Origin: Rhynchopus sp. YZ270_cl-10 | Lineage: Eukaryota > Euglenozoa > Diplonemea > Diplonemida > Diplonemidae | Direction of reading: 5' to 3' | NCBI GenBank assembly: GCA_964035575.1 | Contig: OZ037841.1 | Coordinates: forward strand, 62,001-126,000 | DNA: 64,000 nt | In this document: in pieces, positions 43,204 through 55,600 of the stretch | Layout of the letters: each line of letters begins with the position of its first letter | Position numbering within the stretch: position 1 is the stretch's first letter | The notes under the pieces: generated by a model | The model's database searches: none | What the model saw: only the letters and a program-made list of their open reading frames with translations | Told to the model about the DNA's origin: nothing | Program-made: the position numbers and the translations under genes

Positions 43204-46200
43204 CTACATCCAGTGACAGAGGGGGTACTTACTAGTCAAGCGAGTATGTAAACAGCTAGATGTCCAGACAAGGGCACTTTACTATTGTACTGGCAAGACA
43301 GTGCCTGAAAACACAGTTAGGAGCACTAAAATAGAAAACATGTGGGACAATTACAACCAACACTTCCCTGCAAATAAGCAAAAGGGTCGTATGTGAGTGC
43401 AATTTTTCCCAAAAGGAAAAGGGGAGGGGATGGGACGGGAGGGTTGCTCTGTCTACCGGTGTAGTTTTATTTTGCTTTGTCTTGGGGAGGGGAGGGGAGG
43501 AGAAGGAGAAGGAGGGGATTGAGTGAGCCGTTTCCTCTGTAACACACAAACAAATAAAAAGGAAGTTCCATAATCTTTTTAGTAGTTTTCTTTTTGGTGA
43601 AAATTTTTGAGAACTTCAGTAAGTGTGACCTGACCCGACTGACTGACACCCAAAGGGTAAAACAACAATAACGCACAACAAAATCAACAACAACAATGGT
43701 GGGTCTCGTGCTTACCTGTGGTGGTTTTGAAAAATGAAAAATTGAAATTGACCTTCACAAGGTAAAAATGAAAAACTAAAGGAGTGAAAAAAGGAACTCA
43801 AAGGACAAGAGTTCTGTACAAACTCTACTCTACTGCACAATCTATAAAAGTGGCCCAATGGCTCCTGATGCCACTGGCCTGGCTCTTAGACAGGTCTTAC
43901 TCCGAGACTGCCCTCTACCCTCAGAGCCTCGTCCAAGGGGTAAGGGCCGTCGCTGGGGTAGACCCGTCCTAGCCAGCAGCCAACCAAAAATATTAACAAA
44001 TAGGAAGGGGGGCGGAAAGGGGGGAAAGGGGGGGCAAACCCCAAAGGATGAAAAGAACAAAAAACACAAAATAAAAAGGGTTAAAAATAAACATGGGGCA
44101 AACTGTCATTCTCACACACTCTCACCCTCTAACTCTCTAACTCTCTAATTCTTTTTATTCCCCTTTTTCCCCTTCCTTCCTCCGCTCTGTCTCCCCTTCT
44201 GTCCACCACCGCGACCATTGCGCCCTCTCTGCACCTCCTGGGGCGAGAGCACATGCTGCGTCGCTTGTGCCACTGCGTCGGTGAACACGTTCGACGTGTT
44301 GGACCTACCCTGAGCTGCATGGCGCTGGGGTCCTTTGGGAGCTGGGGAAGGAGCAGGTTGGGCGGAGGAGGTTGCATTGCCACGGCCTGCCGATGAGGAG
44401 GAGGAAGAAGTGGAGACTGCAGGTTGGGCGATGGAGGTTGTAGTGCCACGGCCTGCAGAGGTGGAGGAAGAAGAAGAAGAAGAGGAGGCTTGAGGTTGTC
44501 GGCCTATTCCCTCTCGAGCCGCTCGTGCCTCATTCTCCCTCCTTGTACTCTCCGCTGCAAAGGCCTGCCCCCTACTGCTCCGGTTGTCCGTCAGGGCATG
44601 CAACGTCGACTTTGCCTTGCACTTTTCCTGAACCGACCACTCATGCAAACCCACCACCTTCATCACCTCATACCACTGAGTGAAAGTAGCGGTAGAGAGG
44701 GGGAGTGACAACAAGGGTCTGCCATCCTGTTTCTCTCCCTGACGGTAGTGGAACAGGGAGATCCACTTCGTCACAGAAGAAGGCACCGGCGACCCCATGG
44801 TGAGGCACGGGAAAAGACCCCCCCTCTCCGTCCGCTCCTCCTCCGTCCACATCCAAGCCTCGCTCTGCGCCCTCAGCAATTCCCTCACCCTCGCTTGCTT
44901 CTTCTGGTCAGGGATGCCTTCCACTGACAGAGAAAGCGAGCGATCCGCCCCCTCCATCGCGGTGTCGAGGTCCTCCTCCTGCTCCTGCTCATCATCATCC
45001 ATCTCCTCCACCTTCACACGCACCTCGGTGTCTGCCGCCTCGGCCTGTCGCCCCACCTCCTCCTCCAGCTGATCCCGAGAAGGGGTTCCCCAGCTGACCC
45101 TGCCTTCCCGAACGACGATGACCGCGCTGGTCTTGCCCCAGGTATCGCAGTATCCGGCCTCCCCTGCTATCTTCCTAACCGCCTGACGGGCGACCACCGA
45201 CTCCGGGCAATCACCGTCCCCCTCCCCGTTCCCACTCCACGGCTGCTGTGTCGCCCAGCAGTACAGGAACTCGCCCGGGCACGGAGAAGCACCTTGAGGA
45301 CCAAAGAGAGCCATCCAGTCGCCGACACAGTCAGGTTCGAGTCCTTCAGGGTCGTCGCCCACCGCTCTCCGCACCGCATGGCAGGGGAGGAATAGCCGCC
45401 CTTCGCACACCACCCCAAAGCACCGCCCGTATGCCACCATGCGTTCTGCCTCCAGCTGTCGGGAGAGGTTCACCGCCGTCAACAACAGAGTGGTCGCCTT
45501 CTGCTCCGACTCATGCTTAGCTGCGATGGCGTAATGCCTCTCGCAGCGTTGCCTGTCATACTCCGCCCGGAGCGACTCTCCTGCTTCGGGGTGCCGATCG
45601 CAGTCTTCCAAGTACTGCGCATGCATCTTCTTCGCGTCCTCTGCGAGTTCCCGCTTGTGCCTGGCGGTCAGCTCCTCCACACGATGCCTGTCCGCCGCCT
45701 TCGCCTGGTCCAGACGCACATTCTGTTCCTCCAGGAAACGACTCAACTCCTGCTGGCGGTCGCCAAAAGTGCCCCGAAGCGCGGCCAAATCCGGTCCCCA
45801 CGACCGACGATGCTCCCGCCGTACCTCCAGGGCTTGCTGCCACGCGTCCGACGCACGCTGCAACGCTTCCTTCTTCACCTGGTCCGCCTTTTGTTGTTGC
45901 TGCTTCTGCTGTTTCCGTTGCTTCTCGTGCTTCTGCTGCTTCTGTTCTGCCTGCTGCCCCTCTTCGCCCGCCATTGGCATGTCTACCTCCTCGACGTCCT
46001 CGCCCTCGGGAGCTGGCACTGCTGGAGAAGGAGCCCGTTTAGGTGGTGGGTCTCCGCTCCCCTCCGCAGAGGCAGCCTGAGCCGGAACATTCGAGTGCAA
46101 AAAAGACAGGGCACTGAAATATTCCGCCCTGCCAATTTGCGACAGAGGGCAGTGCTTGGACCCCTGAGCGCAGTGCAGACATGCCAAGCCACCACACGTG

Positions 46201-49200
46201 TGACAGCAGAAGTGTGCGTCCGACGCATCGAAGAGCTTGCTGCATTGTTCGCACTGCAGGAAAGTGTTCGACGCCTCCGCCTCCCTCGCTCCCACAAAAG
46301 CCATGGGGCGCTCTGACTGGCACTCCCCCTTACCACCTGTGGCCTCAAAAGACAGGATGTGCTGCTGCAGAGCCGGGTCCATGGTGAGGGGCTCGTAGTG
46401 TCCCGGGATACTGCCGGATCCATCTGCCGCATCCTGGTCACCCGAGTGGAGGAGAAGGACCACTGCCTTAGGCCGTTTTCTTGGCACCATCAGAGAAGGG
46501 CGGGCGAACTCGTTGAGGATGACCACAGATACCTCAAGAGCCTCCCCTGCCCCCGCCACTGCAATGGCATCCGCCCACGTACGCTCGTCTCCTCTGTCCC
46601 CACTCGTCATCAGCCGCTGCCAGACCCCAAAATTAGGGACAGCCGCACTCGACAGATCAGCGCGGCCCTGGACCTTCTTCACTGCCGCCTGGCGCAGACC
46701 CTCCACCGACAAATCCGTGCGCCCAGTGGCGAAGAGCAAAGCCTCAAAAGCACAGTCCCCCGCCACAAACGACCAAGTCACCTTCGAGGCTCCCAGCTTG
46801 GCCGCCTGTTCCGTCGCCCGAGGCCTCTGCGCTGCCGGGCACTCACGCAAAAACTCCCACTCACGCACCACATCGAGACCCGGCCCTTCCGGAATCACGG
46901 TAGCCGAATCGAACCTCCCGGTCCGCTTCCTCGGTGGCTCCACGTGGTCCGGCTTCACGTCCCTCTTGCGCTTCCCCTGCTGCTCCTCCGACCGGTCTGG
47001 AGCAGGACGACTCATATCGTCGTCAGGGTTCGCATCATCACAGAGAGGTTCCACGGCCCCTGCACTGCGGCGTCCAAACCGGTCCATGTCCTCTGCAGAC
47101 GGTGCCACATCTACCTCCACACACGGCTCCCGCTTCAGGGTGGCAATCCCTACACACATAGCACCCCGCTCCAGAAAGGAAGATGCGACCTTTTTCTGGT
47201 ACGCCACCGCAATGCTCTCCCGGATGCGCAACTCTGCCGACCCTGTCAGGTGCGACGTCTGTCCCGTCGTCAGGCCTCCAAGCTGCGCAATCAAGAGGTT
47301 CGCCTCGTCGCCTGCACCCCCGAAGGCTTCAAACACAATAGGGGAGAACTTGGTGTTGATCTTGTTCAAATCCCGCTCGTGCTTCTCCCGTTTGACCTGG
47401 CCCTGGTTCTTCGCCGACCAGCCCACAAACTTCGAGGCCCCTGTTCTGTAGGAAGGCAAGGTGGGGCACACGTGGGTGATGTCCAAACAACGAGGTCCAT
47501 TTTCCGCCACTCCTACTGGGAGGTAGACGTCGCCTGGCCGCTTCTTCGACTCCAAATCCACTCTCACGGTCTCCTCCAAAGCAGGGTCCAAGCCCGCCCC
47601 TTGAGCCGCTCTGTACACCGAATCCCGCAAGGCGTTGTGGCGGGCGACGCGGTGTTTGGCGTAGGGGCAGCCAAAGGTGTGGTCGCCAAAGGAGTCCATG
47701 ACAACCCTTTTCTGCCCCCCCTGACATGCCGAGCAAGTCGTTCCCTCCGCATGGATGGCCACCCCTAGTCGGAAACGGGTCACAACCGCAAAGTCCGCTG
47801 AAGACATCTGGTTCCTTGCTGAGGGTGTCGCCGTGAGGTACGTCCCAGAAAGCGGCAGGAGAAGGGACTTCATCCGTGCTCGGTCTCGCATGCAGAGCTG
47901 TTGCATCAACTTGTCTGCCTGGGCGTCAATCACCGCAGATGACAGACTCTGCTGCTCCAGGATCTTCTTCGGCTGAGCCCTGTCCACGTGAAACGCCACC
48001 GGTACCCTGGAGTTGTACTCCTCAGCCGCGCTGTTCCATCTCTCCTCATCCCAGGTGAAGGCAGGGTCCAAGGCCTGCGACAGTTGCAGGTTCCCTGACT
48101 GAGAGGCGAGGGACGCAGCCGTCCGATGGTCCACTGTGCGACGGATACCCAGCCCCCCAAGCGCCACAGGAAGCGCCGCCTGCGCCCTTGCCAACTCCGG
48201 CAGCGCCCCATCCGGGTCATGCAGAAGCGCAGCCAGGCACCTGTCAATCAGGTCGTCAAAAGCCGTCAGGTACTCCGCGCACTGTGGGATCCCCCGCATG
48301 TAGAACACCATGCGGCAGTAGCCTTCGCAGTATCTCAGTACGTAGAAGGCTGCCTGGGAGTCCCCGAGGTCCACAAGGGCTTCCAGGTTGCGGCGGGAAT
48401 CGTCCACCTTCCGGGCCATGTACTCCTCGCAGAAAGCCGCAGACCCAATGGGGATGCCCAAGAAATCGAACCCATCCACATCCAACAGCCGAAACCCGCC
48501 TTCACCCATGGCGTCCTGTCCACCCTCGTTCAACGTGAACCCCACGGCCTCGAGATCCTCCTTGGAGACGCCACCAGTGGAGATGAGCTCACACTTGTTC
48601 GCGTTCACCTCCAACCCCAGTTCGGAGCTACGAGTGCACAGAACCTGGTACGCCTCGAAAACCGCCTTAGGGGACCCCCTCAGAGAGCCGTCATCGAGGT
48701 ACCACAAAGTCCCATCCAGGCCTGGGTGCCCCTTCAGCTCTAGCGCCATCTGGTGTATGGTCAGGGAGAAGAGAAGCGGGCCCAAGGGATCTCCTTGTTG
48801 AGCTCCGCGCTGAGACTTTATGGTATCCCCACCATAGAACAGGCTAGAGTGCTCCAGGTAACACCATCGCACCCATGGGGCCAGCTCGGGGAGGTTGGCG
48901 TCGACCGCTCTTAGCATCGACAGGCGGTCTACGCAGTTGAACGCGTTACGGTAGTCAATTTTCAAAATGACTTTACCTTTTCCGCGGTTGCGCCCGGCGT
49001 ACTGCGAGATAACATCAGTCGCCACTGCCGCCCCCCTTGCCGTTGCCACCCCCACCTGGTTCCCTCGAAGAAGAAGCGTCCTAGCAGGCACCCTTACGAG
49101 ACAGGCCCCCGACCGCATCACTCGAAGACAAAATTCCCGCTCTGCATCCATCAAAGGGGCAGAACACCCGATCCGCATTGATGTGTCCCAGCTTGGTAGC

Positions 49201-50545
49201 CAGGGGGGCGGTGGTGGTGGTGTTGGTGGGGATGATGCCATCCAAATGCGCTGTGTCCAGCACTGCCTGCCGAGCCTCCTTCCTCATCTTCTCTGCCATC
49301 CCCTCCTTGGTCTTCCCCACCTCCGGGACAAGCTCCACTGCCTCAAAGTGAGAGTCACAGAGAGCGATGACGACCGTGGGAAGTTTCGCTTGGAAGCTCT
49401 CCGCGTACGACTTGGCGACTCTTTTGCTACCAGGGGTGATGCGCACGAGGGGGTTCTCTTCCGACGCCTGCACTACCACGATGTTGATGCGGGATGCTGT
49501 CGCGGTGAGCTGAAGCCCCAAGTGGTTGAGGTGGGCCTCGCCGGTCACACCATTGGCAAACTCCGTCATGGCCTCCTGCGACCCCAGCACCTGCACCAGG
49601 CGGTTCGACACCTCCACTGCTGTGTCATACAGCTGCTTGCGCATTGCCCTCACGTCCGGCTGCGTGTCGTGGTCCCAGAGGTGTAATGCCACATAACCAC
49701 AATCATTTGTGGACACGTTGGGGATGCGTTTAGCTCCAAACTTCGCCAGAGTCGCGTCCACAGACACCGCTTGCTCTGTATACGCAGGAGCGTTCACGTT
49801 TGCGCACCCACCGGTCAACGCAAACGGGGACAAGTTGATCGGGTGCTCCGGATCAGCAGGGGCAGGGCGCAGGTCCCAGGGCGTCACCGCTCGCCACAAC
49901 AGCGACAGCAAGACCAGTAGGGACACCACCAGCATGCCAAATGCCATCCCGATCCTACGAGTCCACCTGCGTGCTGCCACACGGCGCACCTCCAAGAGAA
50001 GAACCCAGCCAAGTGGGCGCGCGACGCCGACCAGTGCCACAAAACCCGCCAAACAACCACCTGCGGACCATGCAACCCACACCCACTCGGCTGCACACAC
50101 CGACAACTGACCCACCCCCATCACACTGGCCCTCACCAAGCTGGCAGCCACTCGGATCCCTCCGGTCCATCGGCGCACTCGCTCGCTCGCCCCTTCCAGC
50201 CACCGCCATCCTCTCCGAACGCGGCACAGTCCCCGCAGCACACCCACCCCCAGCACCTCCGCGTCCCGAAAAAGCGCGCAACCCAAAACATGTGGCGCTG
50301 ACCTCCCAAGCTCAGACCCCACAAAAACCAGAACCCAGATGGCCACACACTGCAAAGCACCTCTCAACGCATCGGCGACCCTGATCCTGTGGAAAACTGG
50401 GTGCGCTGCCGGAGAGGGCGGACGATTGCAGGGCGCCTTGCGCCGACGGAGCCTGCCCGCCTGTGACTTGGTCCAGTTCAAGGACCGGTGTCCTCGTCGC
50501 GTCCTCCTGGTCCTCCTGCCCACTAGCCACAAAATGAGATGACTG
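43156..50545 (-). mobile_element. LINE B2 (family B), internally deleted
   Basis: Poly(A) is T at 43156-43200, the 3' UTR spans 43201-44144, coding follows to 50532 and a 5' remnant reaches about 50545. It lies in the satellite, 3' tail first. Its 5' end is joined head-to-head to A2' at a point where both share ctgaggg, so no target duplication can be read. Relative to B1 it lacks 1,073 bp within the Zn-finger/RT N-terminal part. Confidence 0.85.
44145..50532 (-). pseudogene. LINE B2 polyprotein with 1,073-bp deletion
   Basis: The first frame (50532 to about 49090) carries the hydrophobic N-terminus and first OTU-like domain, then hits a stop soon after GLSRKG. The second (about 49093-44145) resumes at PARTLLL of the RT and continues through YLDD, endonuclease, second OTU-like domain (GDCAFEALLF, GHYEPL), Cys cluster (CEQC...HFCCHTCGGLACLHC), a Gln/Lys-rich coiled coil, an acidic stretch and a Ser-rich basic tail ending KKGNKKN. 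The deletion joins at a shared ccc (26015-26017 and 27088-27090 in B1 coordinates) and shifts the frame. The lost segment includes the fingers of the RT and the Cys cluster. Apart from this, the copy is almost identical to B3 and B4. Confidence 0.85.
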
Positions 50546-52149
50546 AGGGTACTCTGAGAGAGCGTGTGGACTTAGATCCCACCGTCGACCCGGAAGAGGG
50601 GGACTTGATACGCTTGCCCCCCGACCATCTACCTAACCTGGAAGTGACAGACGACCACCAGGGAGACATCAGGGTGAGTGCGGAGGAGGAGCCAGAGACA
50701 GGCAACGAGAAGGAAACGGCGCCAGAGACAGCAGCACAGGACCCAACCCCCCACAGCGAACTGGAGGCCAACTTGGTGAAGTGGGGGCTGTCCCGACCGC
50801 AGGTGCCCGTGCCGTTCCGAGTAGGAGACTGTGCGTTCGACGCAGTGTGCTGGTCAGTGCGGAGCTGGAAGGTGGTGACATCGTCGACCCTTCGGTCCCT
50901 GGCGGTGGAGAGAGTGAAGAGAGATGCTGACCTGGCGAGAAATGCGATGCCCGACCTCGCGACCTGGGTGCGATGGATGAGCCTGGCAGGGAACAGGGAT
51001 CGCAGGTCGTGGGCGGACCAGACAGCACTGGCGGGTCTGGCACGGGCTTTGCAGGTAGTCATTGTGGCGGTCGTGTCATCGGACTCTAAGGTGCACATCC
51101 ATAGACCAGCCAGCAAGTCGAACGGGGCCGTAGCAGTGCTGCACACAGGAGCTCACGAGGCTGGCCACTTCTCGCCGTTATGCATGACAGACAACACGTT
51201 TGCATATCTGCGAAGCCTTGCCCCCGACACCCCCCTTCCAGAGATGCAGTGCCACAGCACCGGAGCGCTGTCACGGATGGAGGAGCGCCCGGGGAGACAG
51301 GGGGAATTGCTCACGTGCGAAAACTGCGCACTCATCACCGAATGTAGTGTCCCCCACTGGTTTTGTAGTTCCTGCGAGCGCACATGGTGTGAGGGATGTG
51401 GGAGCGCCAACGCAAAGTGTGTGCTGAGGGCAAAGCCAGTTCAGCCAGTTCAGCCAGTTCAGCCGACAACATCGCAGACAGTGGGAGGTAGCTACTACAA
51501 CAGCAACCCAGCTCCCCCACAGGACGCGGCAACGGAGGTGAAGGAGGAGGTTATGGATGAGGAGGATTCCGCCGACTGCGCCGACCACGACACCACCATG
51601 GACAACAACACCGCAACCGCAGCAGAATCCTTCGTCTGGGGGCCATCAGAGCAGAGCTACAACACCACACCAACAGCTCTGACTGGTGACCACCACTTGG
51701 GTTCAGCGAAGACTGGTGGATGGACGGCTAAGTCCCACGCGGAAAGAAGGACGAAGCTGACCACCCTTGGGACTTCGCGGCGGGCGCAGGGGAACCACAC
51801 TCGTCGCTCCGGTGTAGTGGAGGACAGGTCTGCGGAGACCACAGCAAGGCGGCCTTCTCCCCCTATCTCGCGAGGGTCGGATGTGGAGGCGAAAGGGTTA
51901 GTCCCACACAGCCAGAAGGAAGGGGACAGGGTGCCGAGAAATGTCGAAGAGTGGGCGGACTGCTTCTTCCCCAGGGGAGGGACCAGGCGAGAGGGAATGA
52001 CTCCCTTGGCACCGGAGGTGGCGTACGAGGCGCTGGACGCGTGGTGGGATCAGCGGGAGGAGCTGGGGCGCGTCGGAGGACGGCAGACGAGTCAGTACGG
52101 GGCGCTTAGGGCGGTCCTGGTGCTGATGATGGAGGCGACCTTCAAATAG
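50539..52149 (+). CDS. C-terminal OTU portion of LINE A2'
   Basis: 536 residues, open from an ATG that lies in the joined LINE B 5' sequence, so the first few residues are not from family A. From LRERVDLD on it appears identical to the A2 C-terminus: second OTU-like domain (GDCAFDAVCW, AGHFSPL), Cys cluster, then an acidic and basic tail ending MMEATFK. As a stand-alone frame it could produce an OTU protein without RT, but there is no promoter evidence. The identity to 38553-40150 suggests very recent duplication or an assembly duplicate. Confidence 0.65.
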   Translation: MTEGTLRERVDLDPTVDPEEGDLIRLPPDHLPNLEVTDDHQGDIRVSAEEEPETGNEKETAPETAAQDPTPHSELEANLVKWGLSRPQVPVPFRVGDCAFDAVCWSVRSWKVVTSSTLRSLAVERVKRDADLARNAMPDLATWVRWMSLAGNRDRRSWADQTALAGLARALQVVIVAVVSSDSKVHIHRPASKSNGAVAVLHTGAHEAGHFSPLCMTDNTFAYLRSLAPDTPLPEMQCHSTGALSRMEERPGRQGELLTCENCALITECSVPHWFCSSCERTWCEGCGSANAKCVLRAKPVQPVQPVQPTTSQTVGGSYYNSNPAPPQDAATEVKEEVMDEEDSADCADHDTTMDNNTATAAESFVWGPSEQSYNTTPTALTGDHHLGSAKTGGWTAKSHAERRTKLTTLGTSRRAQGNHTRRSGVVEDRSAETTARRPSPPISRGSDVEAKGLVPHSQKEGDRVPRNVEEWADCFFPRGGTRREGMTPLAPEVAYEALDAWWDQREELGRVGGRQTSQYGALRAVLVLMMEATFK

Positions 52150-52519
52150 AAGGGCCTCGCGATTGGTTGTGATTGTGGTTTATGTGGGCACTGTTGCCCT
52201 TCCCTTCTCTGTTATTTTCCCCCACCCCAACTTTTGTGTGTAGCAACACCTGTTTAGTTCCCTGTTTCCTTTTTACCCCCAACCCCTCCCATTAGATACA
52301 TGTGTGTAATCCCCCTGGTGTCAAGCCCATTGTATGTAAATTCCAAATCTTCCCCCTCACAGAAAACGTCAGGAGTAAGCCAAGGAGGCGGTTTGTCTGT
52401 GGGCGTCGGCCTAGGAGTAAGCGACGGAGATTTTTTCCCCCACCCCATCCCCTACGAGTTCCATGGGGGGTCGCTACTGGCGTTAATCATCCAAACAAAA
52501 AAGACTACAAGAGACAAAA

Positions 52520-52524
<5 letters not shown>
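50546..52524 (+). mobile_element. LINE A2' (family A), both ends truncated
   Basis: Plus-strand copy of the 3' third of A2. It begins near the codon for LRERVDLDPTV and ends inside the 3' UTR at gacaaaacaaa, where a T tract replaces the rest. So it lacks the family-A tail, and neither end looks like a normal insertion end. Confidence 0.8.
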
Positions 52525-52565
<41 letters not shown>

Positions 52566-52603
52566 GTGTTGTTCAACTTAGCCCTAGGCTCGCTTTTTTT
52601 ATC
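52525..52603 (-). other. T tract and tail-extension motif, minimal LINE end
   Basis: About 40 T followed by ggtgttgttcaacttagccc and taggctcgctttttttatc. On the minus strand this reads as a few bases of a LINE B end (gata), A7, the extension motif and a long A tail. It is either an extremely 5'-truncated insertion or filler at the A2'/B3 junction. Confidence 0.5.
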
Positions 52604-55600
52604 AGGAGGAAGGAGGCTCGGCAGGCAGTGCTGGACACAGCGCATTTGGATGGCATCATCCCCACCAACACCACCACCACCGCCCCCCTGGCTACCAAGC
52701 TGGGACACATCAATGCGGATCGGGTGTTCTGCCCCTTTGATGGATGCAGAGCGGGAATTTTGTCTTCGAGTGATGCGGTCGGGGGCCTGTCTCGTAAGGG
52801 CTTGCTGCAGCACATGCGTCGCCACCAGGCGGATGGAGCGTACATCCCCGACGAGCTGTTGGGCCACTTGGGCATGTCGCGCTGTGCGAACGATCAGTGC
52901 GACATGCTATTGCCGCAGAGCAAGGAGGTCTGCAACACCTGTACGGTGCACTTTGGCGAAGAAGGCTTCACCGCTCCGTCTCCCTCCAGTCGAGGAATGC
53001 TGACAGATCAGGATGACCTCCCCTCCTTTGAAGTCATGGGGACCACCAGGATCCAGCTGAAGGGCGGGTGCCCAGACAAACACCTGCAGCTGTACAGCGA
53101 GCTCTTCCTGAGGGTCCTCATGGACATCCTGGAGTACCAGGACGAGGTGGCCTGGAAGCGCCTTGCACTGTTCTTCACAGTGTTGCACCGGACACGGACA
53201 GAGCGAGGGGGCAAGGACCAGGAGCGACGTTTGACGAGCACCTGGGGGAAGGACTTGGAGGCTTGGAAGGCTGGCCAGTATGTCGCCCTGTGGGAGCAAA
53301 CGGTAGAGGAGCGGAAGCCAAGGCCCTCTGGGTGGTCGGATGAAGACACTGACGAAGGGAGACGGAAGCGCACCATAGCCAAAGCGAGAGCAGGACTCCC
53401 GAGCCAGGCCATGTCATGCGCTACCAGCGACGGCCTCGCCCCACAGACACCGGCGACGCTGGAAAAGCTTCAGACGAAGCACCCAGCCGCAGCTGATGCC
53501 AAGGCCCTGGAGCAGGCGGATTGGCCACAGCCTCAGGAGGTCCCACCGGTGACAGTGGTGGAGGTGATGAAGGCCCTGCGGAGCATGCCGAAGTCATCGG
53601 CGGCGGGTCCCTCGAACGTGACGGGCGCGCACCTTCGTACACTTTGCCTACAGAGGCGGGCTAAGGGAACTTTGGCAGCGCTGGCCGCAGTGTTGACGTC
53701 TTTGGCACGAGGAAATGCTCCAGTGGAGGTGGCTGAGTTCTTCGCCGGCGCTAACTTGGTGGCTCTCCGGAAGCCTGCAAAGGGGCCGGGCCTGGAGGAG
53801 GACGTGCGTCCGATTGCGGTTGGGGACACTCTCCGCAGACTGGTGGGAAAGATTCTGTCGGCGCGAGTGCGGGTGCCTGCTAGGACGCTTCTTCTTCGAG
53901 GGAACCAGGTGGGGGTGGCAACGGCAAGGGGGGCGGCAGTGGCGACTGATGTTATCTCGCAGTACGCCGGGCGCAACCGCGGAAAAGGTAAAGTCATTTT
54001 GAAAATTGACTACCGTAACGCGTTCAACTGCGTAGACCGCCTGTCGATGCTAAGAGCGGTCGACGCCAACCTCCCCGAGCTGGCCCCATGGGTGCGATGG
54101 TGTTACCTGGAGCACTCTAGCCTGTTCTATGGTGGGGATACCATAAAGTCTCAGCGCGGAGCTCAACAAGGAGATCCCTTGGGCCCGCTTCTCTTCTCCC
54201 TGACCATACACCAGATGGCGCTAGAGCTGAAGGGGCACCCAGGCCTGGATGGGACTTTGTGGTACCTCGATGACGGCTCTCTGAGGGGGTCCCCTAAGGC
54301 GGTTTTCGAGGCGTACCAGGTTCTGTGCACTCGTAGCTCCGAACTGGGGTTGGAGGTGAACGCGAACAAGTGTGAGCTCATCTCCACTGGTGGCGTCTCC
54401 AAGGAGGATCTCGAGGCCGTGGGGTTCACGTTGAACGAGGGTGGACAGGACGCCATGGGTGAAGGCGGGTTTCGGCTGTTGGATGTGGATGGGTTCGATT
54501 TCTTGGGCATCCCCATTGGGTCTGCGGCTTTCTGCGAGGAGTACATGGCCCGGAAGGTGGACGATTCCCGCCGCAACCTGGAAGCCCTTGTGGACCTCGG
54601 GGACTCCCAGGCAGCCTTCTACGTACTGAGATACTGCGAAGGCTACTGCCGCATGGTGTTCTACATGCGGGGGATCCCACAGTGCGCGGAGTACCTGACG
54701 GCTTTTGACGACCTGATTGACAGGTGCCTGGCTGCGCTTCTGCATGACCCGGATGGGGCGCTGCCGGAGTTGGCAAGGGCGCAGGCGGCGCTTCCTGTGG
54801 CGCTTGGGGGGCTGGGTATCCGTCGCACAGTGGACCATCGGACGGCTGCGTCCCTCGCCTCTCAGTCAGGGAACCTGCAACTGTCGCAGGCCTTGGACCC
54901 TGCGTTCACCTGGGATGAGGAGAGATGGAACAGCGCGGCTGAGGAGTACAACTCCAGGGTACCGGTGGCGTTTCACGTGGACAGGGCTCAGCCGAAGAAG
55001 ATCCTGGAGCAGCAGAGTCTGTCGTCTGCGGTGATTGACGCCCAGGCAGACAAGTTGATGCAACAGCTCTGCATGCGAGACCGAGCACGGATGAAGTCCC
55101 TTCTCCTGCCGCTTTCTGGGACGTACCTCACGGCGACACCCTCAGCAAGGAACCAGATGTCTTCAGCGGACTTTGCGGTTGTGACCCGTTTCCGACTAGG
55201 GGTGGCCATCCATGCGGAGGGAACGACTTGCTCGGCATGTCAGGGGGGGCAGAAAAGGGTTGTCATGGACTCCTTTGGCGACCACACCTTTGGCTGCCCC
55301 TACGCCAAACACCGCGTCGCCCGCCACAACGCCTTGCGGGATTCGGTGTACAGAGCGGCTCAAGGGGCGGGCTTGGACCCTGCTTTGGAGGAGACCGTGA
55401 GAGTGGATTTGGAGTCGAAGAAGCGGCCAGGCGACGTCTACCTCCCAGTAGGAGTGGCGGAAAATGGACCTCGTTGTTTGGACATCACCCACGTGTGCCC
55501 CACCTTGCCTTCCTACAGAACAGGGGCCTCGAAGTTTGTGGGCTGGTCGGCGAAGAACCAGGGCCAGGTCAAACGGGAGAAGCACGAGCGGGATTTGAAC

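Noticed and set aside
46359-47768. Open frame of 469 residues (and 267, 205, 312, 274-residue frames) antisense to LINE B coding sequence
   Set aside because: They recur unchanged wherever the LINE recurs, have no domain resemblance and follow from the GC-rich codon use of the sense strand.
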